A stretch of 64,000 nt of DNA, from assembly GCA_039881145.1 (NCBI GenBank), contig JAYKKI010000095.1, positions 7,182,501 through 7,246,500 of the forward strand, in the 5' to 3' direction. Of the stretch, positions 1-11,599 are shown one piece after another. Origin of the DNA: Druceiella hillmani (taxonomy: Eukaryota; Arthropoda; Insecta; Lepidoptera; Hepialidae). The notes under the pieces were generated by a model. The model saw nothing but the letters and a program-made list of their open reading frames with translations. It had not been told where the DNA came from and did not search any database. Made by a program: the position numbers and the translations under genes. Within the stretch, counting starts at the first letter, position 1. Each line of letters begins with the position of its first letter.

Positions 1-1950
1 AAGGCTAAGGTATCAAGTATTAATTTTCTTTGGTTTATTATTGCCCATAATATTTACCTTTCTGTGATATTCTTTACTAGTCTATGACAATATAATGTTC
101 CCTGTTATGAGAAAAAGTTTGGTCTATGTGAAGTCATTCTACCATTAGACATTTTAATTTCTCGTAGGCTCCAAATGACTCGGTTTGCTTCTAAATTTAT
201 TAACTTTTTTACTGATTATACGAACTTCAGTTTACTTGGTATGTGTTAGTTTGGTGTGTGTAAACTGCATAGAACATTAACTTTTAGTAATATCGTGTAT
301 ACCTGGCCAGTTGGCGATTTTCAGTATTACGTAACATGAATCCAAACCATCTGAATGATTGTTTCGCTACATTCGTCAAAATACAACGAAATATTGATCG
401 TAAGTCAAATTTGATGTTTAATTCGTGGAAGTAATATACATATATGCTTTTGGGTTTCCTTCTCGCTTTTTGCAACGTACTTAAATTAATTGTCTTGACT
501 TATTATTTGAAAAACTGAATTGAATTAATAAGTAAACAATCAATTTTTGTTGAAACTACTATCATTTTTAAATATATATGTATATACACGAGCGTATATG
601 TATTGGTAGTGAATGCTAAACAATCACTTTTCGAGATATTCGAAATCGATACAAGACATGTACTCGTAAACATGTTAAATGAAAGGAACCTACGTTGTGT
701 GAATGGACGTCATCTATATATTTGACATAATAATGTCACGTTATCACCGAACATAAGGGTGCGTTTACAATAATCACGATCGGGCAAATAATTATTTTTC
801 ACCTATACAATTAGTAATCTAAATGTTAATCATAATATATACGTGATAACAAGTAAAAAGTACTGACTTGTAATTGTATCGAACTACTTAGTTATTGCGT
901 TATTTTCCGTGTTTTAAAAAATTTGTACGTAATATAATTCAGAAGAAGGCTACTGCTTTTATGACTCTTTAGTTTTACAGCAATTGATACTGATCGATAA
1001 AATACAATGAAGTATGCGCCATCTATTTATCAATAGCAAGTAAAAACAAGTAAAGAAATGTCTGAGCTAGGGTGACATCGTACGGTTGTATGCAGAACCG
1101 TCGAATTATATACGTTCAGTAAATAGATAAAAATGTGTATTAATGAAATTTACATATCTAAACATCGATTGTATCACGCGCGCGCACATATTATTTTACG
1201 TAAATGCGGCCCGGATTTATAGAGATCGTAATGATAAAAACCTATTACGTAAGGTAAATTAAAGAAATGATACCCTTGGACTACCGGCTTCTGTGTTCTT
1301 AAAAATCATTTGAATATTCTCATGTCGTAAATATTAACTATTGTGCGAGCTTATTAGTTCTTTACCAATGCTTCGTAGTATAGTAATACAGCTGTCGAAG
1401 CAGTATGCTGTACATAGATTAAGTAAAGTAGGGTATGTATTATACCCTACATTGATTTATACTTAAATATATTTCCTTATCTAATCGTTGCTGTGCATAT
1501 ATCCATATAGAATAAACTGATTAAGGTTGACATATATATTCAATGTTAAAATGTTGAATAAAATATAGTGTGCAAAATATTATCTCAATTTGATTAGAAG
1601 CCACTACAATTTTGTAAGGAACTTAAAACAAAACAAATGCTCAGTCGATTTCTGTCCAATTAACTAATTTATATATTTAGTTGTGATGACCTTTTGACAT
1701 TTAATAAATACCGACAAAGTTGATAGCATGTTATATAACATTGAAAGATATGTAAAAAACTCAAGAACACCTTTAATAAATCTAAATAAAAAGTGCGTCT
1801 CGATGACAGTATCACGATTAAGTTATCTTATTCAACTAAATGTGTGCAGATATAGACACAAGAAAATATTTTTCTCACGCAATAAACTTTGAAAATTATA
1901 TGTAGCAAATATAAATCGAAGAGCCGAGAAAATGATCGTTTCGCTGTATA
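1..1950. other. Upstream intergenic sequence
   Basis: No exon, RNA gene or clear transposon is visible in this AT-rich stretch. A small hairpin with 8-bp arms (GTAGGGTA / TACCCTAC) lies near 1430-1452. A CGCCATCT motif at about 1018, common in lepidopteran repeats, is the only hint of an old element. Confidence 0.5.
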
Positions 1951-2287
1951 AACATCGAACGTGGCCGATGTCGATAAGTGTCTGGAGGTCGCCTTATAGC
2001 GCTTTGTCAGCTTTGGGGCATTGAGGTCGAGCGTAATAATTGGTTATCATTGAATATTTTATCAGAGTACCAAACGCGCGCAAAAAGATGGCGACTCTTT
2101 CTACAATGTTGTGTAACGTCTATTATGATAGCAAAAAATAATATCGATCCGCGACGAGTTGTGATCGGTCGCTTCCCTGATATCGGTTGCGATCGATTGT
2201 GATCGATAATTTCTTTTGAAAATATTTAAAGTGAAATTTAGAAGTGAAAACGTGATTAAGTCGTAACAACCTTAGTTTCGATGAAAA
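1951..2287 (+). promoter_or_regulatory. Probable promoter and 5' UTR of the HIF-alpha gene
   Basis: This stretch precedes the 611-base open exon and is richer in CpG than its surroundings. It contains an AACGTGG (hypoxia-response-type RCGTG core) near 1961, a GTCGATAA near 1973, an AAGATGGCGAC motif (YY1/Pho-like) near 2088, and repeated GATCGATT/GATCGATAA boxes at 2190-2210. These resemble insect DRE-type housekeeping promoters. The last 60 bases contain no TATA box at a useful distance. The transcription start site cannot be fixed from sequence alone. The motifs are seen directly; the promoter role is inferred from position and composition. Confidence 0.45.
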
Positions 2288-2319
2288 ATGAGTGTTCTGT
2301 ATTGCGAACCGGCCTTTAG
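2281..2319 (+). CDS. Overlapping upstream ORF (12 codons)
   Basis: An ATG at 2281, seven bases before the main ATG and in another frame, opens a 12-codon ORF ending with TAG at 2317-2319, inside the main coding sequence. Its start context is weak (T at -3), whereas the main ATG at 2288 has A at -3. Ribosomes that initiate here would bypass the main start, so the arrangement would make translation of the long protein depend on leaky scanning. The peptide has no recognisable domain. Whether it lies in the transcript depends on the unmapped start site. Confidence 0.35.
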   Translation: MKNECSVLRTGL

Positions 2320-2898
2320 CCGACCTTTGGCACCGAATTCGTGGTACAAGATTAATGAAAACGTGAACAATCCGTCCGGTGGTCCGAGAACAGTGGGCGG
2401 TGGGAATTTTTGTGTGAATCCAGTGGATTATTGTGACAATTACGTAAATAATTGCAATGTCATTCAACCGACTGTTCCTCCTGAAACTATTCGTGATCAA
2501 TACGTGCGCGGAGGAGCGCACGTTAGTGACGGAATTAACATGTACAATAATTCGAGAAATAACTGTGATAATTGGCAAAATCCTTATATTAAAGCCAATA
2601 CGTATTACAATGCATCGGGAGAGTTACAGCCGCACAATTATCAAGGGAATATGTCAGTATTGAATAACGGTAATCCTTACGGTAGATCATGTAATCCTAT
2701 GAGTCTGTGCGGTACTGCAATGCCGCAGCAGGGGTACAATACGCAGAGAGTAAATATAGACATGAGGAGTGTAGTCCCGAACTTGCCGTGCAACCAGAGC
2801 GATAACTGGAACTACAGTAGCATGTGTTTTGACGTTAACGGCGATGGGTCAGGGTCAGCTTGTCGTTTTACTAAGATTGTCGATTTGGAAGATTTCAT
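2288..2898 (+). CDS. Candidate first coding exon of HIF-alpha (long N-terminal form)
   Basis: This exon is open for 203 full codons plus two bases. It begins with an ATG in good context and ends AT|GTAAGT, a perfect donor. The two leftover bases join the first base (G) of the bHLH exon at 54653 to make ATG, keeping the frame. The predicted segment is rich in Asn (about one residue in six), Cys, Tyr, Gly and Pro, and lacks any domain, signal peptide or membrane segment I recognise. It ends in a short acidic stretch, TKIVDLEDF. Canonical HIF-alpha proteins have only a short leader before the basic region, so this would be a lineage-specific extension. Linkage to the bHLH exon rests on strand, order and phase (one-in-three by chance) and is inference. 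It could instead be the first exon of an unrecognised gene. The antisense open frame at 2123-2578 is taken as a shadow. Confidence 0.6.
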
Positions 2899-3485
2899 GT
2901 AAGTCTTTTTTATTTTACGACTTATCTCTCATATTTAAGAACAACATTTAAGTTACAAATTTATATAATTTATATTAATTGTTTTATATCAGACATTCAG
3001 AACGAAAATGGTTTAATTTAAAAAATCATAATTTCTTGGAAACTACCTTTAAAGCTTTAACATTCAGCGTATTCTGTACATAATTAGCTGAAGACGGTCG
3101 GTGTAAGAGAGCAAGTTATGAACTTCATATTTGCTCCTATTTTATAATTTACAGGGTACAGAAAGATTGTGATTTCCTATATCGTTTTATTATATCGACT
3201 CAGTTTTTTTTAATTTGGTCTATTTAATTTTGTGCGATGTATAATTACAGATCATAATAATTTTTGCCAAATTAAGATGCATATAATTCCAACGATCTTA
3301 ACAAAATTATGTTGAGCAAGAGGAATCTCATTACATGTAATGACCGATCGACACGCACGATTATAACCAAATCTTTTCCATTATAAAGTTTAGATACAGA
3401 ACCGCTTTTAATCCTTTAGTCAACATAACTACTTTTATCGGTCACATCTCTATCATCTGATAAGCACTCAATGCCATTATATTCT

Positions 3486-4105
3486 TAGAATCGTTTATGG
3501 TTCGCCGCAGACACATGTCTGCAATAACTATATCGAAAGAAGGAGCTATTGTTTATCTACGATATTGATATGATTCAGCAAAACACTGGGCAATATTCGT
3601 ACGGTAAGTTGCTCTGAACAGAAGTTGATAGTCCATTGATTAGAAGACAACATATTTTATTGCATTAAATATTTACTACAGACCGTGGCTTTATTTAGAA
3701 TCGTTTATGGTTTGCAGCAGACACATGTCTGCAATAACTATATCGAAAGAAGGAACTATTGTTTATCTACGATATTGATATGATTCAGCGAAACAGTGGG
3801 CAAAATGCGTGTGGTAAGTTGCTCTGAACAGAAGTTGATAGACCATTGATTAGAAGCCAACATATTTTATTGCATTAAATATTTACTATAGACCGTGGCT
3901 TTATTTAGAATCGTTTATGGTTTGCCGCAGACACATGTCTACAATAACTATGTCGAAAGAAGAAGCTATTGTTTATCTACGATATTCATATGATTCAGCG
4001 AAACCGTGGGCAAAATGCGTATGGTAAGTTACTCTGAACAGAAGTTGATAGTCCATTGATTAGAAGACTTTTATTGTACTAAATATTTACTATCGACCGT
4101 GAGTG
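3486..4105. repeat. Tandem repeat, three 210-bp units
   Basis: Three copies begin at 3486, 3696 and 3906 with TAGAATCGTTTATGG, giving an exact 210-bp period and only scattered substitutions. Each unit carries the palindrome ACACATGTCTGCAATAAC and a GGTAAGTTGCTCTG segment. Near-constant period and high identity point to recent unequal duplication. No coding potential is seen. Confidence 0.9.
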
Positions 4106-4109
4106 ACTC

Positions 4110-5690
4110 TGCCATATTCATTTGAATGTGTTGCACTTCAGTTTCTAGAAATGTCTGAATGCAATTTAAGTTGATAATTACAATTCCGTATCCCAAAAAG
4201 AAAAGAACGGAGCCCTTATAGGAATAGTCGTGTGTTCATATGTCCGACTGTCGCAGTCGTCGTTTTGTTCAGAAACGGTTTCACATAAAAGGACAAAACA
4301 AATATTTACCCGAGAATTGGACGGGACGAATTTGGTATAAGAGAAAGATTTAAAAACTATTGTTTTTCTTTACAATTTTATTTACGATAATTGATGAATG
4401 TTAATCTTCGCCTTATGACTGTCTCTGATATTACTAAAGTAAAAATTATCTAAATCTCATAGTTTTTTTAAGAAACTTATGATTGCGTAAAGATATATTC
4501 GAAGTAATATATTTTTGCAGTAAAAATGAGATGAACATCCGTTAATAATTTAATAAAAATACTACGTGACATTAAACGTTAAGTGTATATGAAACCCCCG
4601 TTAGTCGAGAACCGAAATAGAACCTCTCAAATACCATTGCACTTAAAACATGTTTTACTTTTATTTAAATCTAGCTATTGAAGTTCATCCTTCAATCTCG
4701 TCTCACTAGAGAATGAAATTCTATTTAATTGAAAAGTAAACTGTTAATATTGTGAGTAAATATTATTAATTTATTTTGTAAAATCGGCAGAATTGAAGAC
4801 GAATATTTACGTAGCAAGTGAATTTTATTAGGCGGCTACTAAACTTGCACTCACACTGCACAGCACAAGACCAGGCACCAACCGTTATTTGATAAGCGAG
4901 AACAAACAAGTTTTAAAGTAAATAGACATTTAATGACAAACTATTAACATGTAATTAACCTATCATTAAATATTGCTTAACACAGATACGGATATTGGTA
5001 TTGAGCTCTTGAACTGGACATTGTGACGTCCAATTGCTGTCCGGTCGCTTGCTAACCACATGATATTGTATTTAAGTTCTTTCCATGAATATGGAGGAAA
5101 AATGAAAACATGAAAAATAAAACAGAAAATGTCTGTTTAGATAATTTAAAAATTAATATCGTCGAAGCATGCTGCCCGACTGAAACCTAAGTTACGTCAT
5201 ATATTTATTTTCGCGTTAAATAAGATAAGATAGTTTAGATTTACATATTGAATTAAACATAATATTATATCATAATCGCGATTTTTATGTGCAATGATTA
5301 CCAAATCTAATAACCTAGATTAATTTAAAATCAGTTAATCGTTATCCCCCCTTATCCTTGACCTTGCTTTGTTGGTATATTAACGAAAACATGGATAAAC
5401 TTTTATACTATTAAAGACCTTTTCTGTTTTTAGATAAAAAATCACAATTCCAGCATTGAATTGATATTCCCCTTTAAAAGTTGGCAATGCTTTATCATTC
5501 GTGAAACTTAATTAAATATGTATGCCAACGAGATAACCGTTACAAAATGAAGGAATTATGAACATCCGAATTTTCTTAAATATTTAGAAAATATGTCTTT
5601 ATCAAAACCAAAATAATATCCATATACGTATTTTACTATTTTTGATTTTTGAAAAATAAGGAATGAAAATTATCTTGTGTGTAGGATTTT
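4110..5690. other. Intronic stretch without recognised content
   Basis: AT-rich sequence with no exon, hairpin array or transposon terminus that I can support. A CTACGTGACAT segment near 4561 carries an isolated ACGTG core of the HIF-binding type, but such 5-mers are expected by chance. Confidence 0.4.
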
Positions 5691-6394
5691 TCGACTTTAA
5701 TTGAAAACTAAGTGCAGTAAACTTAAGAAAATCATACTCATCGAATTTATTATCTATACTGTACATAGAAAATGTACTTTAAAATTTCACGTTCACGCTT
5801 TTGCAATAACCTCTCTTTAATATCTTCTTCAAACAGTTAAGATATACGAAGCTGTGACAACGAAATGTCGGAGTCTCCTCGAAAGGGTACCAGTCGCACT
5901 TTTGCCGCAACCCTATTAATGACCTCATTAATGAATCAATCTTTTAAATTTCTAATTATGATAATACTTTAACTGAAAACTAAGTGCAGTAAACTTGTGA
6001 AAATAATATTCGTCGAATTTATTATCTATACTGTACACAGAAAATGTACTTTCAAATTTCACGTTCACGCTTTTGCAATAACCTCTCTTTAATATCTTCT
6101 TCAAACAGTTAAGAAACACGAAGCTGTGACAACGAGACGTCTCCCCGAAAGGGTACCAGTCGCACTTTTACCGCAACCCTATTAATAGCCTCATTAATGA
6201 ATCAATCGTCGTCACCGTGGTGTGTTGGGTTGATCGCGGGGACCCGGGTTCGATTCCCGGCCACTCATCAAGCGGGACTGAAGAAGTTAGAAGAAGAAGA
6301 AAAATGGTTGTAATTTTTTCATATGAGACCTTCTTCATCTCATGTGGACACGACAACAACAACGAATCAATCTTCTAAATTTCTAATTATGGTA
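5690..6394. repeat. Tandem duplication of ~270 bp, second copy split by a SINE
   Basis: Unit 1 (about 5692-5965) and unit 2 (about 5966-6394) share GAAAACTAAGTGCAGTAAAC, the CACGTTCACGC run, AAAGGGTACCAGTCGCAC and CATTAATGAATCAATC in the same order. Unit 2 carries a small deletion after ACAACGA and the 156-bp SINE insertion at 6208-6363. The order of events is therefore duplication first, SINE second. Confidence 0.85.
6208..6363 (+). mobile_element. tRNA-headed SINE with 9-bp target-site duplication
   Basis: The insert begins GTCGTCACCGTGGTGTG and carries a pol III B-box-like GGGTTCGATTCCCGG at about 6246-6260. It has a short body containing GAAGAAGAAGAAAAATGG and ends in an (AAC)n tail. It is flanked by the direct repeat GAATCAATC at 6199-6207 and 6364-6372, and the sister tandem unit shows the empty site. 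This is a retroposed SINE, not a functional tRNA gene. Its head resembles that of the SINE at 60326-60538, but the tail is different. Confidence 0.85.
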
Positions 6395-9010
6395 ATCTTG
6401 AAACCATATAAGTATCATATATAGTGAGGTATAAAATTTAACATTAAATTTTTCGTCTATTCTTCCAAGCCGTTTTCTATCCGATAGATATTGGCGTCTT
6501 CCATAGCTTTTTAGAAGCTTACTGATTGATGGATATTATACTACCGTCGTTGTGGTCTACCAAAGTTTTGTTTCTTCTTCCACTTGAAAATACAATATAC
6601 GGAAATAAATTAGAACTTGTGTTCTTTCATAAATGTAAATCGAAGATGTCAATCTTATAGTCAGTAAATAAAATTGTGTGTGGGGCAAACATTTTTAAGA
6701 AACACTGTACGAAATGTATTCGTTTGTTTTAACATTGAACTCTGTGTCTATAACGAAATACAATTGTTCCTTTGGCAGGCGATAATAAGTAGCGCCCTTT
6801 CCATGTGTGTTTTGATAAAGCGAGAGTTATCAGACAGTTTACAGTGTGTGCTAACGAAATGTTGCAAGACTGATAACAAATTGGTAGCTGCCTAGATATT
6901 AGTTCGGCGGTATATGAATTATATTGTTGTCATCTGGACTGTAGATAGGTATTTTGGCTTAAGTAGGTAACTTTATAGTACTTGAATTGTAATATGCATA
7001 ACATTATATAATCGAAATTGGCATTATTCTTTCCAAGTTGTATACAATACCCGTTTTCCTATTACTATACAACCAATGAAAAGTATTCATTTAATTTACT
7101 CGATAAAGACACAATATTGCTCGGTGTATTTAAGCCATTTAATTACGTCCCACTGTCGAATGATATTTTCGATAAGAATTTTTATCTTTTTCGTTTTAGT
7201 GTTTTGTTTCAACATTGGAAAAGTTGAACACTCGCGGGATCAACTCCGTTTCTTAACCGCAGTCTTCTTCTTTGAAGCAGATTTAATATTGGCACAGTTA
7301 TAATTAGTAATGTTAAATGATGTATATAATTAATATACAATTATGTTTCGTTATTTGGCGAGTAATTTCAGAGCTAAACAAGTAAACTCAATTTTTTTTT
7401 ATATATAATTACATTTTACCCGCTTTAACCTCGAAAGTATAAAGCACTAGAATAGATCATATTTTTACCCTTATGTCTCTGAACTTATAATCGTAGGGCA
7501 ATAAAAAATATTTTATTAAGGCATTCGTGTGCATGCACCATCCATTATGCACGACCAGCAGAGAGAGACGCTACTATAAGGAAAATGAGAAGGATAAATT
7601 AAGCGGCACGTCTATCTCGCTCTCTCATAAAGCAGCCTTTCTCGGCTATTTTTGCAAAATGTATGGGGCATAAGGCGCTTTAGATAAATTGTAAATCGAT
7701 TGGATTATAGTAAGACCCACTTCAACTAGCCGCTTTCTAACAAAGTGACAAATATGGTTTTGTTTTTTTTGCGATATTTTCCGCCCTATAGTCTATAATA
7801 AAAAGGAATTATTCGTAAAAGAAATTAACGTCATCTCTTCCTAATTTGGAAAATTGCATAACATAATATCGGAGTGGGTACATTTCAAACTCCTCCTATT
7901 TTCAAATTCCTCACATAAGCTATTAAATGGAAGATGAAAAAATTGCAAGTCCAAAAATATATAATTTATTTGTATGCTAAAAACTTGGTTGGCAAAAAAT
8001 TTTAAAACCCCGTGTCGCCTCTTTATTCAGTAATAGTGTTTTCTATTATTCTGGAAATTCTGAAACGTATGCAAAGACATACCACATTGGTTAAACGTGA
8101 ATTAACGTAATAAATTTTATGGCACAGAACATTTGTTACACGAGTTCGATGCGCGCGCTTGTAATTTACGGGTCCGCTTCTCACAATTTATGAGTACGTA
8201 CATATTTGTTGAAAACATTTTGGAACTATTTGTCTTCATCTGTCGATACATAGTGATTATCGCTACTCCAACATAACAATTTAAAATAAACTTGTTAATA
8301 CATTTATCTCAAGTGCCTCTCAAGAATGGAATTATAAGAAGTACATTATATTTAGATTGTTTAGTTGCTATTTGTTTTGTTTAAAAGGTATTTAAACATT
8401 TATATTGTATTTTTTCATATTCATAGTCTTTATTCGGGGAATTGTCATATTTACATTTAATATATGCTTTTTTATTTTTAAGTTTACTAATTCTTTTTAA
8501 TGCTCGTGTTTTTTAATCGAAAAGTACGTTTATGTGACACGATTCCTATTTGAATGGCGAGGCAACAGTATATACAAATGTTCGAATAAAAATAACTAAA
8601 TTAATGAAAAACACTAAATTTCAGCTATTTCTAATTATTTACATTTAAATTTGTTTAAAAATATTACTGACTACTGTATAACCGTATCTAAAAAATATAC
8701 ATTCGTATTTAAAAAAACACAAGCCTTGTCTGTAAAGGTTGTAGTTTATGTCTCAGTTTGCTTTTATATTTATGTTTAAATATTTTTTTTATTTTTTTAT
8801 ATCCCATTCTGATAATTAGTTGTTTATTTATACAATACTATGTTGTTTATTAGATTAATGTTTCAATTATAGGTAACAGGAAGGTACAGAGCAGACGTTG
8901 ATATTCATTATTTTTATACTGACACAATTATTGAATAAACTTTAACTGACGTAAAATGGCCGAATTAACCGATACTCTATAATAATTTTGTTTTTTTAAT
9001 ATTTACAACA
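6395..9010. other. Intronic stretch, mostly unassigned
   Basis: No exon is recognised. A short segment at 7530-7640, with ACGACCAGCAGAGAGAGAC and TCTATCTCGCTCTCTCA, belongs to a small repeat family also seen at about 38325-38400 and 41245-41390. The remainder is AT-rich and unremarkable. Confidence 0.45.
7530..7640. repeat. Dispersed repeat with AGCAGAGAGAG / CTCTCTC motifs, copy 1
   Basis: Contains CACCATCCATTATGCACG followed by ACCAGCAGAGAGAGACG, then TAAGCGG and TCTATCTCGC. The same ordered motifs recur at 41245-41410, and part recurs inverted at 38325-38400. The class of element is unclear; a decayed MITE is likely. Confidence 0.5.
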
Positions 9011-9014
9011 AATA

Positions 9015-9125
9015 ACATTATACTTAAATACATAGCAAAATGAGTTTTGTTAAATACATAGCAAAATGTATTTAACAAAACTCATAACTCAAACTTATAC
9101 TTAAATACATAGCAAAATGAGTTGG
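9015..9125. repeat. Local inverted and direct repeat
   Basis: The phrase ACTTAAATACATAGCAAAAT occurs twice directly (about 9022 and 9099). Between them GAGTTTTGTTAAATACAT and its reverse complement form a hairpin around 9040-9084. No transposon ends are visible. Confidence 0.75.
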
Positions 9126-9239
9126 TTGAAAATTGGGAGGAAAATATCTCCATATTTATATATTTTCGACGTCATTTTGTTTTCTTACTTTAAATAATAT
9201 ATGCCGTATTACAGCATCTAATACAGAAGATGTCTATTA

Positions 9240-9680
9240 ATGATTCAAGTAATTCTGCCCATCATATTGAATAGAAAATGTTAAGGAATTATATGAAAAT
9301 CTCAGCCGTTCCTAAGAAATCACTGTCAAAATTGAAATTTCAAAAAAGTAATTTTTTTTTCAAATATATTAAGTTTGATGCATAGAATCACCTGTATGAA
9401 ATATATATGTGCTTCTTACTGTATAAATGAATATATATATATTGTATAATCGAATTCACGTATAACAAAAACGCGTCGAAAACTATTACTTCAGGTGATT
9501 TTGTTCATCAAACTGAATAGAAAATATTAAGGAACCATATGATAGTTCTCAACCGTTCTGAAAAAAAACACTCAAAGTTGCGAAGCAAACGAAAAAAGGA
9601 TCAATTTTTTACCGAAACACGCGTCAAATATACTCAGCTTATTACACATAACCTCTATGAATAATAGACTCTCTTTATTA
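9240..9680. repeat. Degenerate tandem duplication, ~250-bp unit
   Basis: Sequences around 9240 and 9490 share the ordered landmarks TTCAAGTAATT/TTCAGGTGATT, TGAATAGAAAAT(G/A)TTAAGGAA and ATATGA. Both are followed by a poly-T/A run and a CAAATATA segment. Divergence is high, so the duplication is old. The minus-strand open frame across the second copy is not taken as a gene. Confidence 0.55.
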
Positions 9681-9689
9681 CACTCTATA

Positions 9690-11460
9690 TTTGGTTGACA
9701 ACAACGATATAAATGTCTGTAACATTGTGACAACAATAAAAAGTTCGGCCTTAATTTATTAACTAATTTATATATTACTGCACGTTGATAACATCTACTT
9801 TTTACATTCATAATGCATAAATGATTATTACATTCATAAAACGTCAAATTATATCAGAAGGTGTTTGAAAATGCATCAGAACGAATTGGTTTGAATTGTG
9901 GTCATGAAGTTTCGAAAGATAGTATGATCCTTTAATTAAATTTATCAATCGTAAAACGGCAGAAGTTTAATTATTTTTAATTTCAAAATGTTGTGACCAT
10001 AACTACATCAGTTTTATATGATACCAAAATACTGCAACCTGAACACACGGGACTTTCAGAAATCCATGAGTAAATAATAAGCAAGCCAGAAGATTCCTTA
10101 AACGAATTTCACCTATACAACAGAATTGTAGAAGTTTATCAGTTGTTCAAGCAATAATAAAACAGTATTTTATAAGATTTTACCTTCTGACTACCCTTCT
10201 GAAAAGACACCATGGGACATTCAGTCATTGCGGCCTATATCTATCTAATTATCTCAAAAGTTTGGAAACCAACTACTATTAATTTTAGTTAGTTTATTTT
10301 GAAAGCTGAATGAAAACCAATAAATGTATTTGAATAAGTATAAAATTGGTAGTCTCAAAAAGAAAAATAAGATAATTGTGCAGTTTTATTACTGTTTAGT
10401 TAGAATTTTAAACAAACATCCTTTTGCTAATGTATAGAAATCATTATTTCCAACAGGGCAAGATATTTGTCTCTAAATAATAAGATTATATCCGCAATTT
10501 CCTCTGAGTCAAATGCTAAAGACTTGGTAACCAAACGTTTGGGTGTTTCTCAGCTGCTAAACAGATTGAAATAAAACTAAGCAAAGGTCACGGAAACCAC
10601 CAAGATTGGTTATTTTCCCAAGTGAATAAAATTAACACGTTTATTTAGTTAATAGCATCATCGTCTTGGCTCATTACTGTGCCGTACGTCATTGAAGCTA
10701 TTTCAAATGAACAATTAATTATCATCAGTGCTCGTTATTTGCTATAAGGACACAACGCTCTAAAACCAAACAATTGTTTTTGTTATCACTTTCTTTCGCA
10801 TTCAGGTGAACAGAACAAACCAATTGTTGAACCGTAAAAAGTGAAGTGTAAAAAGAAAAATGAAGCTATATATCTCTGCTATTTTTAATAATTCTAGACA
10901 AGAAACTTGATCTCACCCATGATTCTATCATTTCTGTAAAAGTCTATCAACCTTGAATCGTCTGGTATTTTCTTATAGACCATAGTCACTTTATTCCATT
11001 TTATAAGGTCACATTCTATTTATAACAGTAGTTTTTTTTTCAAAATTCCACTGGTTCCTTAGCATCTTGGAAGCAATGTTTCAACAATACTGGATAAACC
11101 AATTACAAACGCTAATGTTCCGCTGTTTCAGGATTCAGGTATCGGGTCAAAGAGAAAAGTATTTTCTATGCCTTCAGGTTAATCTAAGAAAAACTGTCTG
11201 ATCTGTAACAGCTGATAATGTTATTCAAAATAATTTTCTATCCTTAAATAAGTTTTTGGATCATTTTACGCTAATAATTTAACTGGATTTATCCTATATC
11301 TCGATTTATCCTGTATCCATATGATGTTTTTCATGTTTATTATGTTACCTCGTTTGTACAGCTTCGATAAAACAAAAAATTACTCCCTATTGAAACCATG
11401 TATTGGATTTATTCACCAGGCATTTCTTATCATATTCACAACAATGACAAATAGAGACAA
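9690..11460. other. Intronic stretch without recognised content
   Basis: AT-rich sequence. I see no exon, terminal inverted repeat or tandem array that can be supported. Confidence 0.4.
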
Positions 11461-11465
11461 GTTAT

Positions 11466-11593
11466 ATAGGAAGAAAAACTCGAACGCGAGAGAAATACTG
11501 CAGAGAAGCGACTCATTACCATAATGTCAGTTGACTTTTTCTTCCATAATGAATCGCTTCTCTGCAGCGTTTCTATTGTGTTCGAGTATGCTT
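11466..11593. repeat. Long imperfect hairpin (~50-bp arms)
   Basis: The left arm (about 11468-11520), containing CTGCAGAGAAGCGACTCATTA, and the right arm (about 11543-11593), containing TAATGAATCGCTTCTCTGCAG, are near-perfect reverse complements separated by about 22 bases. Pairing extends outward through ACTCGAAC/GTTCGAGT. It could be a small foldback transposon or a pre-miRNA-like stem. No TIR flank or duplication is evident. Confidence 0.7.
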
Positions 11594-11599
11594 ATAATA

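Noticed and set aside
2123..2578. 151-codon minus-strand frame opposite the first exon
   Set aside because: It lies antisense to the better supported exon, has no splice or promoter context and reads as a His/Ile/Arg-rich shadow of Asn/Cys-rich codons.
6208..6285. tRNA gene
   Set aside because: The B box is good but no cloverleaf or anticodon arm can be drawn, and the segment is bounded by a target-site duplication with an (AAC)n tail, so it is a SINE.
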